DNA from: Mastigias papua
Taxonomy: Eukaryota; Cnidaria; Scyphozoa; Rhizostomeae; Mastigiidae
Length of the DNA: 64,000 nucleotides
Assembly: GCA_964019165.1 (NCBI GenBank)
Contig: OZ025275.1
Coordinates: forward strand, 15,265,883 to 15,329,882
Reading direction: 5' to 3'
The position numbers and the translations under genes were made by a program. The notes under the pieces are model-generated. The model did no database searches. It was not told the origin of the DNA and saw only the letters and a list, made by a program, of their open reading frames with translations. Below, in pieces: positions 50,870-64,000 of this stretch (the first letter of the stretch is position 1; every line of letters begins with the position of its first letter).

Positions 50870-53800
50870 ATTATCACCTCAACAACAGCTTTCGATATCG
50901 TTCCCAAAAACTAGAATGCAAGCAGACAGGATCCATGAAAACTTGTACCTGTAGTTTTACTTCATTTAAAATTAGTTTACTCGCTGATTATTGTAGAGCG
51001 CCAGACTGGAAAATTTGCAGGTCGGCCGGAAAACTTTCACTAATCAAGCGGCAAACCCTTGTATAATTCATACCGCAAAACCAACGGTGTCAAATTTAAC
51101 CTGATTTTGAGGGGGCCGAGCTAAGGGACACCCAGTCAAATAGCGTAAGATACAATATTTCTAACAGTAATACAAAACAGGTTGTGGGTAGCATACTGGC
51201 AACTATTGGAAATGCATACTTAGCCCACTAGCATTATCTTTAGCAGGTATTTTCTTCGTGCAGTTTAGCGCGTTCGGCCATCAAATCCCGCAGTTTGTGT
51301 GCGTAGTGGTCGTCGTTGTGAATAGCTACCCGCTGTTGATGAGTCACTACGGTATCGGGAAGCGGAATCGTATTGAGGATAGGAAAAAGTCGGACACACC
51401 GACGTCAGTTGTAGAAGGATGTCCAATCCAGGCATTGCAATCATACCAGAAAGGTTGTTAGTTACAGGATAAGACAATCTTGTAAAACTTAATCTCGCCA
51501 ACATGTTCTTATAGACCAACAGTCGTAGTATTCAGCAGGTATTCAGTATTGCTACCAGTCAGAGGCCATTTCTGACGATACCCTGGTAAACCCCTCATCA
51601 CAGGAAGCTAACATAGGAAGGAATACTACATGTTTCCCGCTTTGTGGCAACCTTTACTACGCAGAATGGATACTGATCAATGAGAATTTCAGTGGCGCAG
51701 TTAACACTTAGGACAGTTGCAGGAATGTTGACAGCACTGTGAAGCTAATTCTCAGACAAAATTATTACAAATGTTCTTAACATGAGAGGAACTAATAATA
51801 CTTACCAACTACAAGTATCGTCAAGCTGAAGTTACAGTTCAGATAAGGCAAAATGAAGGACGCAGGGACAAACTTATCAAGCACAAAAACTCCACGCAGA
51901 AGAAAATCACATTCTGAGACGTTAGACGATTTCGAGCGACTTTCAAGCCCGTAGAAGATCTACAGTCACGTGAAGCCACAACATAAATTGATTGGTTTCT
52001 GGTCACATCCTCTATCACTTGATTGGTGAATTTGGTCATGTGACCACGATAGACCATTTCGCCCCAAATAGACAAATAGGTCTATACTAGACCAAACCTG
52101 TTGAAAACCGGTTTCATACAATATTGACAATCCGATTTCAATGGATTCTCTGCAGGATTTAATGGATATTTGAAAGGAAGATTTTCCTTTCATTATGATG
52201 CGGTATAAATGAACTTGCGTCAGGCGAAGTGTGTGAAAAGTTTGGTTTCTTGTACCTCTTGATTGGCGAAGATACAAACAAAATGCTAAAACCAATGACG
52301 TCATAAATTTGAAACGAAATGGCTGGAAAGCAAACAAAAGCCCTGGTTCTGGAGTGCGGTTTTTGCAGTGGTTCCTCGAGCCGGTCTAGTTCTGTCATTC
52401 CAGGCCGGGCTCGCAAATTTCTATCTCACCATACTACATTATCATACCCTGGCTGATCTGGCCAACGTAACGTAACGTAACGTAACGTAAACCTCTGAAT
52501 TAGCCCCCGGGGGCTTATTTATGTTTTATGCTTTTTGGGTGGGGGGCTTATTCGAGGGGGGCTTATAATTTGACAAATGTCGCATAGAAAGCTTATTGTC
52601 AAGGCTCCTATTCTCCATAATAGTAAACGAACAGTCTAAATTCAACCATCAGTCTATTTCAAAGTCTTCATCATCATCTGGGGTGGGGGTTTATTTATTT
52701 CTGATTCCGTTTGGTTGCGGTCGTAAAGAGATCATTGTCTAAACTCCTTTTCTCTATACCATTGGAGAAAACCATAACTTTAGCGACAGCTTTTATCAAG
52801 GTCTTCATCATCCTCTATGGTGGTGTTTACTTGAAGAGGGAGCATATTAACAATTTGAAGTTCTAGCACGGGGCTTATTCGATGGAGGGGTTTATTCGAG
52901 GGGGGATGCAAAACAAGCAGATGGCCACGGTAACGATTTTGCATTGTCATAATGTGATTGCATCCTCTAGGCATCATCCAGTCACTCCTCAATATTATGC
53001 AGTAACCTTTGATCTTTGCATATCAGCACAATGGTTCACAGCATGGAGACTAGACTGTTTGATGTTTGTCGAGTCGGAAGGTGGCGATCGATGATAGGCG
53101 AGGACTAAATGAGTCAATTTTCAAACGCAGGGCGAGTCAGTAGTGTCGATTGCATACCGCTGATGCAAGCCGAAGACATTAATCTCATATCCTAATTTCG
53201 AAATAGCTGTCTTTGTTTATTTCTACGTATGATAAGTGGTTAAATGCTAAGTGCTTTCAGTTTCGGCTGACCTCTGCAACGTAACTGAGTACCATGTAAT
53301 TTGCCGTATAAATCGTAGCCTTTGATCTTTTGTTGGGTCAAAATTAAGCATAGATCGAGGTTACACACTGGACTGAATGGCGTTTGACCTTTAAAATTGT
53401 TCAAGTAAACCTGGGCGCCGAAAGTTATAGCGAATAGATGTTCTGATGATATTTAGTCACACGATCTGCCGCCCTTCTGCTACGTCTATTAAGTGAAAAT
53501 GATTCCACACTATAGATGAAACCATTGACAGGAATACTCTTCAGCAGCTATGACTCTATACGCTTCGCTCCCCAAAGCACTTGTCTCAAGATGCGAGGAA
53601 CACCGTATAACAAACTTAACTAAACAGATCCCAAAGTAACCAAAGGGATGGAAATACGTTTGGCTCTAATATAGAAATGCGAATAAAGAAAGTCCTATCA
53701 TTTCGCAGCTGTGCGAATCCAATGTGTGACTGTTACTAAATTGGCCTCACATTATTGCAGCAGAGATTCCAGCTCTCCGGTTTTTGGGCGGAAGGCTCTC

Positions 53801-56500
53801 ATTTTCAAGCCAGGTCTCCGGCTTCCCGTTTTCATGTCATGACCTCCCATTTTTTCCTAGATTGATAACTTTTTCAAATCAGATGACACTTTCTTATTGT
53901 TATATTTCATAAAATGAAAACCGTTCACACCTAAAAAAAAACAAAAATGTCCTAGCAGGCACGGTCGTGTCACAGAACAGATTATCTATTCTGTCGTCGT
54001 GTGACAATCGATTATTTTGATACTTTTGGAAAACCTCCCGTTTTTTGGATAAGAAGGGTTGGAATCTCTGTCACAGGGAGCAGAAATACTGTAAAAAAAA
54101 CCTGCCCACAAGAACCTTCATTTATTGAGAACCTACAGTTCGAAATGGTTTCATTCTATTTCCACCACTGAGAAATAAATGCAGCCTGTTTGCCAATCAG
54201 CCACTTTCGTATATGCCTCCAGAACTATATTGCTGTGGTAGGAAGGGATAGGCAGGATCTACAGGGAAAAGATTAGTGTTAAATACCTGCACCCTAATTG
54301 TTGGAACTACAGTAAAAAAGATTAGTGTTAAATACCTGCACCCTAATTGTTGGAACTACAGTAAAAACCCGCACAAAAGAACCTCCCTTCTATGGACCTG
54401 GACTAAAAAGGGTCTTATAAGAATCATATGAATAAATAATCTTGGTTAGTGATTCATAACTAAAACTTTGTCCTGCTTAGTGTGCATTGAGAAATGGTCT
54501 TCTTCTCTTGACAGAAAGCTCCCAGTTTCTCTGCTGAATCAGTCAGGGTCAAAATTTCGTATCTTGTTGATAGGAAGCCGAAGAGTTTTGGACTACAGGT
54601 TCTCAAACGCTGTGGTCATCTTATGCGGGTTTTTACTGTACCTCATCGCATAAGAATATGAGCAGGCTCATTTTAAAATCTTAGGCTCTAATGTACGGCT
54701 TTTAACGGTATCGTCAGCCCAAATCAAATACGGGGCGTATACATGCAAGATGTGCTAAAACGGCTATTTGACTATTAAATCAGATACAGGGACGGCAGAG
54801 CACCATTGTCGGTGGGAGAAAGGCTCGAGTGGACACATAAAAATTGCAGGGATGTAGAGGGTGTTATAGTGGACACTACAGTAGATTTGCTATCCAAAGT
54901 GGAGGGACAACAGCCCACAGCTCTCGCTCATGAAGTATAGCGAACAGGAAAAATGATCACCACCCTGAATTGTAGAAGAGCCTAGGACACAAGTACATTA
55001 GTGTTGTGACTAAAGATGGCAACTTCCCATTTCCCCAGAACCGAAATTCCTCCCCTCTTAGGGACTCCTCCAGGTTGGGAAATGTGGTTCTAGATCACCA
55101 GTATTTGGCCCAATATGGTGCTAAATATTAACAAATACTGTTAGTTTTCTTCCATATACTCGTGATTTCAACGCTACAATAATGTTCGCTCTTTGATACG
55201 CTGAGACAATGCTTTACTTTGAATTCCAAGTAAAACTGTGACACTGCCTCGTAGAAGCTATAACAATTCCAGATTTGAACCGTTGCAGAAAAAGAAAGAC
55301 GGCTGGTGCAGCTAGTGCAGCTATACAGCTGGACGCATCTTAAATACTGCTAGCCAACAGTACTTAAAGCACTCACACATTTTACGAATGTCCGACACCT
55401 TTCCCTTTTCCCTGACACCAATTAAAATGTGCACCCCCATTAGCCGTCAAATATAGCATTTTACACAGGCATCACTTCTAACTGTAAGGTTATTCATATT
55501 TGCTTTAGACGATATTGAGCAACGGGAGGAGGGGATGTTATAGCTCGTCTATGGCAAAAATTATATCTAGTGCTTGAAAACGTTTTCCGGTACAACGATT
55601 TCAGCTTGTCGGAATAATATTGCAGGATATTACAAGCCATTAAGTGAAATGGTTCCGTATTTAGCTTTAAAATAGTGATTAACAACAGTACAGTTCGTTA
55701 CATATGTAATTATGCATTTACAACAGCTCGAATAGGCGTCATTTCCTACAAGTAATTAGAGTACCGTACTAATTGCCAACCTGTACAGGATATCGATTGG
55801 TGAACACACTTATTTCCAGCAGTCTACATGTCTCAATTCTGTCTCAAGAAATCGGTACGCAGGTTTTTCTCTCTATGGTGCTTCTAAGGAGATACAGGGA
55901 ATAAAACGAACAAAAGAGTGGAATGAATGGTTTGGATCTGTCAGCAATCACATAACTCGCGTCCTGGGATAACGAAACAGCGGGCCTAACAAAACGTACC
56001 GAGTTCCAATAGACACATTTGTGACCATGGACTGAACAGCTCCAAAAGACAAAATAAGCAATCAAATCTATGGCAAAAACCAAATTTGAATTGTCAGAAA
56101 CCATGCCAGAAACCTCTTGCTTAAAAACTCCAGCTTCAATTTTGCTTTCATGGTAATACGTTAAACTATTTCAAAACAAAACTGCAAGTAATGTGGACTC
56201 ATATTGACAAGCAATTCTCTCCCAGTCGCATGGCATTTATTGCTCACCATAGTTACTATAACTATGTATGAACCATCAAGTGCAGGAGACTATAACACAA
56301 AAGCTTTAAATTTTCACCGTAAAGACGACAGGATTGGATGAAGTTGCTATTCCCCTTCTCGACTGCCTAAAATAATAAAAGGGGGTAAATAAAATGAGGT
56401 AAAAGACGAAAAATAAACATCTGAAAATTAACACAGAGGCGAAGTGCTATGACAGAGATAACTCAAAGCAATTAGGGGGCGAAAGACGTAAAATAATGGG
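50870..56500. other. Long intergenic stretch with minor repeats
   Basis: No exon or RNA gene is supported. I note a CGTAA pentamer run (about 52466-52490); several GGGGGCTTATTCGA-type segments (52497-52575 and 52860-52910) that look like pieces of a dispersed repeat; and a perfect tandem duplication of a ~50-bp unit (54268-54367). Short frames elsewhere have no recognisable domains. Confidence 0.45.
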
Positions 56501-56527
56501 CTGCAGTGCACAGAAAAGGAGATCAAG

Positions 56528-57650
56528 AATAATGTATTGAACTGCATAGAAAATAAGATCAGCAATAATGGGCAGCATTGCACAGAAAAGAAGATCAGCA
56601 ATACTGGGCAGCATTGCGCAGAAAAGATCAACAATAATGGGTAGCATTGTACAGAAAAGAAGATCAGCAATAATGTACTGCACTGCACAGAAAAGAAGAT
56701 TAGCAATAATGGGCAGCATTGCACAGAAAAGAAGATCAACAATAATGGGCAGCATTGCGCAGAAAAGAAGATCAGCAATAATGCACTGCACTGCACAGAA
56801 AAGAAGATGAGCAATAATGGGCAGCATTGCACAGAAAAGAAGATCAACAATAATGGGCAGCATTGCACAGAAAAGAAGATCAACAATAATGGGCAGCATT
56901 GCGCAGAAAAGAAGATCAACAATAATGGGCAGCATTGCGCAGAAAATAAGATTAGCAATAATGGGCAGCATTGCACAGATAAGAAGATCAACAATAATGG
57001 GCAGCATTGCGCAGAAAAGATCAACAATAATGGGTAGCATTGTACAGAAAAGAAGATCAGCAATAATGTACTGCACTGCACAGAAAAGAAGATTAGCAAT
57101 AATGGGCAGCATTGCACAGATAAGAAGATCAACAATAATGGGCAGCATTGCGCAGAAAAGAAGATCAGCAATAATGTACTGCACTGCACAGAAAAGAAGA
57201 TGAGCAATAATGGGCAGCATTGCACAGAAAAGAAGATCAACAATAATGGGCAGCATTGCACAGAAAAGAAGATCAACAATAATGTACTGCACTGCACAGA
57301 AAAGAAGATGAGCAATAATGGGCAGCATTGCACAGAAAAGAAGATGAACAATAATGGGCAGCATTGCACAGAAAAGAAGATCAACAATAATGTACTGCAC
57401 TGCACAGAAAAGAAGATGAGCAATAATGGGCAGCATTGCACAGAAAAGAAGATCAACAATAATGGGCAGCATTGCACAGAAAAGAAGATCAACAATAATG
57501 TACTGCACTGCACAGAAAAGAAGATCAACAATAATGGGCAGCATTGCACAGAAAAGAAGATCAACAATAATGGGCAGCATTGCACAGAACAGAAGATCAG
57601 CAATAATGGGCAGCATTGCACAGAAAAGAAGGTCAAAAATAATGGGCAGG
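56528..57650. repeat. 36-bp minisatellite, about 31 units, two variants
   Basis: The unit AATAATGGGCAGCATTGCAC... is 36 bp. Variant A reads GGGCAGCATTGC at its core and variant B reads GTACTGCACTGC. The left half mixes runs of A with occasional B; from about 57200 the order is close to A-A-B, a 108-bp higher-order repeat. Two A units lack 3 bp. Because 36 is divisible by three and the unit has few stops, long frames (up to 425 codons) stay open on both strands. I regard these as artefacts, not genes. Confidence 0.93.
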
Positions 57651-57659
57651 AAAGTATGT

Positions 57660-58432
57660 TTAAACCCAAATGAATCTTATGACAGTAAAGAGTGGAATAT
57701 GTCAAAACGGAGAAAGCCTCAAAGCCCCAGGCCTAAATATGAAAGCATGCATACGAATGTCGTCTACAGATTTGCTACTAAAAGACAAATGACGATACAC
57801 TGCAGCAAACTGAAACATCAAACAGAAAAGTTGTTTAGCAATACGTGAATATAACTGATTATGTGATGTCAAAACTTAAGATGGAAACCTAAGCCGTCGT
57901 GGTACTCCTATAACAACACGCAACTGCCTTAAGATGAGATATCGCTAGGTAGAAGGCCCCTGCATTTAGAATGGAATTTATCTTCAAACACTTACTATAC
58001 ACCTCTTCTAACTTAGAAAATTGCAATAAAAATAGTTGAAAATATCTTCCGTTAATATTCTAGATGACTCATTGCTAACGCAACAAGTCCCATATATTTA
58101 AGTGTACACATGAGAAAAGATAGGGTGTGGGTATCATTCCAAGTACAACCTATTGGGTCTTCACATACCAATCGGTACAATACTGCTTTTAAATTTCTGC
58201 TGTTGGCCTGCCTTCGTTATTTACTTGCTTTTAAGAAAGCAATAATTAAGGTAAGTGTTGGATATTGCGCAATGATATTTTGGAGAAGAGGCGTTGGTGG
58301 AATAGAGTGCAATACTATTTGCTGCCAATTTCCTACAAAAGATAGGGTGGGGAATATAGAAATATGTCAAATATTAGCACTATATCGTTTCATAAAGAAA
58401 ACTCGATCAAAAAAGTAAATAAAAGCTAGTCA
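57660..58432. other. Flank between minisatellite and POLDIP3-like gene
   Basis: It would contain the 3' end of the minus-strand POLDIP3-like gene, and possibly a further small coding exon if the splice donor at 58442 is used. I could not identify such an exon with confidence. Confidence 0.35.
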
Positions 58433-61400
58433 TTAAACATACCTAGCAGACGGGGGAGCGTAGATGGCCTGCTCAGCAGCTGCAAGTTTGCAAATCATGG
58501 GTTGGCCTGTAAAAATAAAAAATGCATTCCATCGAGATATGGTTGATAATTGTTTTTGAATTATTAATTGAATTATGATATTGATAGGCAGTTGTATGCA
58601 TATCAAACCGGTTTCACTCAAATCACAACTAATGGTACAGATGTGTGCATTTCGAACGCATGCGCACTAAGTCAACTGAGCGGCATTAATTGGTTGGCAT
58701 TAATCAGCCTCGAGGTATTATTCACCCCAACCTTAAATAAAGAAATTATCATTATTATTACTATTATTATATCGCATGCACCAATAGTCTGTAAGTAGCT
58801 GTGTATAACTCGACTATATCCTAACATTGGCTAGCTGACTTTTATAATAGTCCTCAAACTTCAGCTGTAATATCTTAGAAGTGAAAGTTATGTCCATTCA
58901 AAACAATAGTTCTGTTTCATTTATATTCTCCCTCTAACTAGGGCAGGGTATACAGCTAATACTGGTTTACTCAGGGGCGGTTTTGACGGACCACGCCCAA
59001 TTGGGCCATGCCCTTTATTACAACAACAATAGTATGCCATAACAATGGATTACACCTTACTTGAAACCTCCCACAAACTCGAATCTTTTCTACCCGAATT
59101 TGGACAAATCAAAAAATTTATCCTGGCGAAAACTAGGGGACATGCCCTCAGCCCTCTCCCCCCGTGGAGTCGCCTCTGCAGTTGATCACACAAGCATATA
59201 ACTCAACTTACATACTTAGATGCCCGTTAGTTATAAATTTGCACAGTGTTTAATGCTCATTTTAATATTTCAAATTCATTAACTTACATACTAGTATTTA
59301 CTTTGTAAATGAACGGTCCCCTTGACAACCAGCTTTGCTAAATGAGCTACCGTCCTTAAAAAGTGACACTACTATTAAGCTATTATCGTTATTATAAGAT
59401 AGCTATAAGAAGCCTAATTGACCAATCATCGTGCAAATTGGGCTAAATTTCGCTGTGGAATACGTGTGTGGTCAGAATCCTGGATGATGATTGGTCAATT
59501 AGGCTGGGAGGAAATCGACCTGATCAGAGCTCTCAAACATTTGGGGCTATGCGGCTTTATCATAACAAGGAGCATCAGAGATAACTTACGTCAGGCATGT
59601 CCAAAGTCCGGCCCGCGGGCCAAATCCGGCCCTCGGTCAAATTTTATCCGGCCCGCAGCCTAGTCATGAAATATATAACGCTCGTATACTGTTATTTTAT
59701 CGCTGCTATAAGTAAAAATTTTCTTAAATTATCGTTGCTATATGTAAAAAAGGTTGGCCCCCACCACTTTTACAATAGAAAATCTGGCCCCCGTCGCAAA
59801 AAGTTTGGACATCCCTGACTTACGTCATTGCGAAGGAGAATGTGTATTGATATATAGTGGTATCGTTATATAGCGCGATCCCTTACATTTCTCGTCAACT
59901 CCGTCTTCCAATACATTTGAATGCTCGACTGATTTCCTAAATAAAGTCAGTTTTTCGGGTCTGCTTGTTTATGGGCCCTAGCATAAATATCTGCATACTA
60001 CATTTGCTGATATAATCTTATTAAAAACCGTGAACCTTTAGAGGAAAGCAATGACAATCTCCAATGGAAATAAAAGCATAGAATTTATAGCCTACCATCA
60101 AGATTTCTACTGTGATACTTCTTGTGGGCGTTCACGGCGTCTTCATGGCTACCATAGACAACTTCTGCGGCGCCTTGTCGAATCATTCGGGCACTTTTGA
60201 TTGAGCCAATTGCTGAAAAGAGCTCCTAGACAAAAAAAACAAAGTAAAAATTAATCATTCCAATTTGGACAGTGAGTCTGGTATCAAAGAACGAACAGAC
60301 ATTATATCCAACTGTAACTTGGTAAGATAACTTTGAAGATAAGGATAGGGATGAAGAGTCAGCATTATTGCTCAAAATTTTTGACACATCCTAGATTTTG
60401 ACAAAACCGATAAGATGAATGCATTAAGTTGAGATTACATTGACAAGAACTGTATGGCATTAGATGTTTCGACTCAAACTTGAGAGTCATCATCATTAGC
60501 ATAATGTCAACATAATGGATTCGTTCTTTCAGTTTTGTCCAAAATACTATTACCATAAATGCTGACTCTTTTTGTCATTCTTCTTGTCTTCAATCTTATA
60601 AGGAAGCTGAGTTTGCCGATTTCAACATTAATTGGTAACATAATCAAACAACTAGGTGGTCAGACTGGGCAATTATGTGATGAAAAACATTTTGTATTTC
60701 ATCAAATAAGCGGAATTGTTACGAAACCCATTATAGATTCCATGTTGTCAGTCATCACAACAAATTGTACCTTAAAGTTTTAGATCACAAATAAAAGGAT
60801 AACTACGCAGCATTCTGCTTTGAAAAATCTACCATTTACTAGAAACAATGTTTAGAATATCTGCAGTCAGTTTGGCTAAAAACAATTATAGTTCTGAGAA
60901 CAACAGATTGGAATGGCAAAGATCAGGGTGGGATGAAAACATCCTGAAGATTATGATGGCAAAGCTGATGACAATAATGGGGCCATTCACATTATATGTA
61001 TGCACAAATGGGGGAAGGGGGTTGGATGGAAAGTGTATGTTTATGTGAGGGAGGGGATCAAAATCTTCAAATATTTGTATGTGCAAACTATGTGAATAGC
61101 CCAATAATGATTTATAGTTTTGAAACTAAATACCTATAGTTATAGTAATCTATAATGAAGATAACTGGTGATAACTGATGATGATTGACAATGATTGGTG
61201 GTGATTGGTAATGATTGACAATGAGGGGATTATAGCAGCAATAGAAAATATGAGTGATACTTAACAAAAATATTTTGCACCAGGTGAAATGATTACCCAA
61301 AAGCCACCTAGAAATCTAGTCAAATTGTAGCAGAATAATAAAAACTTACATATATATCATCTTGTGAAACATTAGGGTGAAGATTTGAGACAAGAAGCTT

Positions 61401-63919
61401 TGAAGAGCTGCCCTGTTGATATAGAAGTTATTTTAGATTGGAAATTGACAAATTATTACTCAGTCTTGTACCACAGTTGCACCAAGCTAGGAAACATGTG
61501 TGTGGCAGCAGCTACACATTCATTACCTACCTAAATGTTGTAGTGCTTTAAATATATTTCTGACAGCTACCAATGATACAACCACATAAACTCTGTAATA
61601 CAATCAGTCAAAATGACATGATGGACAATGTCACAAACTTTGCAAATGACCATCTTTCATTATTGCTCACTTTGATTCACTCTGTTGGTTCCCTTACCTG
61701 TAGACTGCAACACACAGGCTTAGGCAGAAATTAGCATATTTTCCAGGGCAATGGTCCTCAAGAGATATAAAATAGATTTCACCTCTGACCAAGAGAGCCA
61801 GCAAGAATATCACCTACTATTGTATTCATCATTATACTTCTATGAAAATTTCTACCCTTACAAAGTCAAGAATCCTTAATGAATAAGTATTAAAAAATTA
61901 TGACATTTGAAATCAAACCACTTCACAAAATTTCCTAATTTCAAAACAACAATATAGTGCTAAATCTTTTCAACTACAAATCAAATATGGATTCCATATA
62001 TGTTCTGTATATTCTTTGTACTTGTCTCCTCATTACTCATACCAACACCATGACTGATATCAGATATCATTTCAAGACTTAATCATCTCATACAACTCCT
62101 GAATAAGCTGCACAACCTACAGGCTGCACCCCCACCCCAAGTCAAGGAATCCAGAATCAGAAAACAATGCTTTTGACTTTTTCAATTCTATCAAGTTCTG
62201 CAATGCCTGACAATAGCAAGCACATCCTAAAATGAATCATGTCCTAAATTTTTTCAAGAGGAATGATGCACTCAACATATAGGTCATACACCCAAATCTC
62301 GAAGCCAAGATTAGGAAACAAGATTTGGCCTACATGTGGGCTTTTACAGTATATTGAAAAGAACTTGAAGGAGAACTATCACATATATCTGGCAGCCAAA
62401 AAAACTGGTATTATAAAATAGGACAATTTTCATGATTACTTACAAATGAAGTGGTGTCCTGATATTCATAAACAGGTGGTGGTCTTTTTGGCCTTGAAAT
62501 TGGATTTAATGAGGACAGTTTGGGGAGCTCCTGGCTCACTTGGGTCTTGGCTGCTTGTTTCTGTGCTTTCCTTCTGGCCTCAAATACACTGTAATCACTT
62601 GTTTCTATTTCAGTTTCAACAATGTCATCAACTTTACTGTCAGTGGTTATAACAAGTGAGTTTCCTGATTTTGATGCCTCTCTATGCTGTAGTCTTTCAG
62701 GTGATGTTTGTAATGTTGTGACTCTCAGGGAGGTTCCAGTAAATGTTGTTTCTCTTTCTTTCTCTGTTTCAACCCTTGAAACTATCTTCATTTTGTTACC
62801 TACCATTGAAAATCCCCTCACTTTTGATAGACTAGCATTCTTTTGTTGTTCTCTTGCTTGTTGCAAAACCAACTGGTGTGTTAAATTAACAAGAATGAAT
62901 TAAGGTTCCACAGAATGCAATGTCAATATACTTGCAAAATCCACATATCTATAGGAATTTTTATAATTTGCAATTGTCAAACTATATGTACATAGCAGTT
63001 CTATTTTAAGCAAAAAATCTAATATAGCTATCACAGCTTATAAGGTAAAACATCAGTTGGTTAAATCTGTGGTTTATCTCGTTATCATCAGTCATTGTCA
63101 TCTTCTTCTTTATCCTATTGTGCTCCTTACAAGGCCTAGGCAGGCCCTGGGGTTAGTGGGCCACCTGTCACTTTTTTAAAGAGGTTATTGAGTTGGCTAC
63201 ACTCAATCCACTCTGATACCCTAACAGCTACCCAGCAGAACTGCCGTATTTAGCTGCTGGGCCTGACTTTTGCAGCAATTGCATAGCATAAAAATCTTAA
63301 AGAGATCTTTTACAAGTTGTATGCAAGCAAATTGCCAACATTATATTTGCTCCATACAAAATGTCTGGCACTGGTATACAAATCGTATTAACCAGCTAAC
63401 CATATAGCCTGACTTTACCTCTCTCTATCTATCTACGAAAATATTGCACAATCCTATGAAGAATAAGTATTAAATGGTAATGATGGTTATAATTATTACC
63501 TTTGAGTTTGCCTTTATTTTATTCGCAGCATTATCTTTACCCTTTAGCCTCTTTGCCTCTAATCTTTTCCTGGCATCAAAATCTTTTGTGAACAGCTTAG
63601 GATGATCGTTTATATCTTTCATACTAGTTCTCCCACCAGCCTTTAGTGATCTTTGCTGTTGTTGTTCCATCCTCAGTTGATTTGAAATTCTGCCGCGCTT
63701 TGGATCACTCCTTAATCCTTTTACGTTTTCAAGTATCCTGTAGTTACCTTTCATTTGTGCCCTTACACGATTTCTGTTGGGCTTGCTTGAACTCCCTGTG
63801 TTTCTTGTAGGCCTAGCCACTCTGTTAGGCCGACCACCTCGGGGGCTCTTCTGAGAACCAGAGTACACTTTAAAGTCTCCAAGCTTTTTTCGTTTAATCT
63901 TTACCCTACCACGATTCAT
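58433..63919 (-). CDS. POLDIP3: POLDIP3/SKAR-like RRM protein (five exons)
   Basis: Likely homolog of polymerase delta-interacting protein 3 (SKAR, PDIP46), a nuclear RNA-binding factor linked to mRNA export and translation of spliced mRNAs. Minus-strand exons: 63919-63500 (ATG start), 62872-62444, 61412-61350, 60225-60096, 58506-58433; all junctions are in phase, total 371 aa. The N-terminal ~280 residues are basic and low-complexity with Arg/Lys/Gly-rich parts, including a DFDARKRLEAK segment recalling the DAR repeats of the family. An RRM starts at about residue 287: RNP2-like KLLVSNLHPNVSQDDIY, then ELFSAIGSIKSARMI, AAEVVYGSHEDAVNAHKKYH and NLDGQPMICKL, matching POLDIP3's RRM order. The stop follows PPSARYV; however GCTAG|GTATGT just before it is a good donor, so the real protein may continue in another exon. 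Vertebrate POLDIP3 is about 420 aa, which favours an extension. An ALYREF-type protein is a less likely alternative. Confidence 0.85.
59592..59817. mobile_element. hAT-type MITE in the last intron of the POLDIP3-like gene
   Basis: A 226-bp element starting CAGGCATGTCCAAA and ending TTTGGACATCCCTG, flanked by a perfect 8-bp target duplication ACTTACGT (59584-59591 and 59818-59825). The CAGG ends and 8-bp TSD are the hAT hallmark. Near the left end is GGCCCGCGGGCC. It has no coding capacity. Confidence 0.88.
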
Positions 63920-64000
63920 AACTAATGCAATGTCTGGTTATTTTCCTTATGAACCCACCGACTAGCCTAGTGTTACACTAGTCCACTTGTTCTCACTGTA
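63920..64000. other. 5' flank of the POLDIP3-like gene
   Basis: The 81 bp upstream of the start codon at the window edge are presumably 5' untranslated region or promoter. No clear core promoter element is visible in so short a stretch. Confidence 0.35.

Noticed and set aside
56428..57705. 425-aa minus-strand and several plus-strand long open frames
   Set aside because: They are products of a 36-bp tandem repeat (a multiple of three with few stops), open in several frames on both strands, with no non-repeat domain.

Overview
This is intron-rich, AT-rich animal nuclear DNA. Genes are split into many short exons with GT-AG introns, there are no operons or prokaryotic signals, and microsatellites, minisatellites and several DNA-transposon families are frequent. 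The protein content and repeat load suggest an invertebrate metazoan; I cannot fix the phylum from sequence alone.

Layout: every gene I can support lies on the minus strand. (1) At 955-2203 is a small two-exon gene for an unrecognised, Gln/Lys/Glu-rich coiled-coil protein. (2) 2204-12164 is gene-poor and holds a 678-bp foldback-like transposon with 8-bp target duplications plus two large GATAT-type pentanucleotide arrays. (3) 12165-31180 is a complete 17-exon gene for mitochondrial 4-aminobutyrate aminotransferase (GABA transaminase, ABAT; 540 aa by my splice model). Its second intron carries an apparently intact 4.62-kb DDE-type DNA transposon with ~0.9-kb terminal inverted repeats and an 872-aa ORF. 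(4) 33230-46926 (first exon perhaps at 47845-47899) is a second, diverged ABAT gene in head-to-tail orientation. The twelve exons 5-16 have exactly the same lengths and phases as in the first copy, so the pair arose by tandem duplication. Its intron 4 holds a 2.2-kb transposon that itself contains an 895-bp copy of the foldback-like family. (5) 47900-58430 is intergenic, with small transposon relics, tandem duplications and a 1.1-kb minisatellite of 36-bp units. (6) 58433-63919 encodes a POLDIP3/SKAR-like RNA-binding protein in five exons, with a hAT-type MITE in its last intron.

The two ABAT genes would act in GABA breakdown to succinate semialdehyde in the mitochondrial matrix; the POLDIP3-like gene belongs to mRNA processing and export. 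They share no obvious pathway. The most novel material is in the mobile elements: the long-TIR autonomous-looking element, the family whose inverted ends are built from 16-bp tandem repeats, and a nested insertion. Exon coordinates come from hand-reading splice sites and checking that reading frame and phase close.
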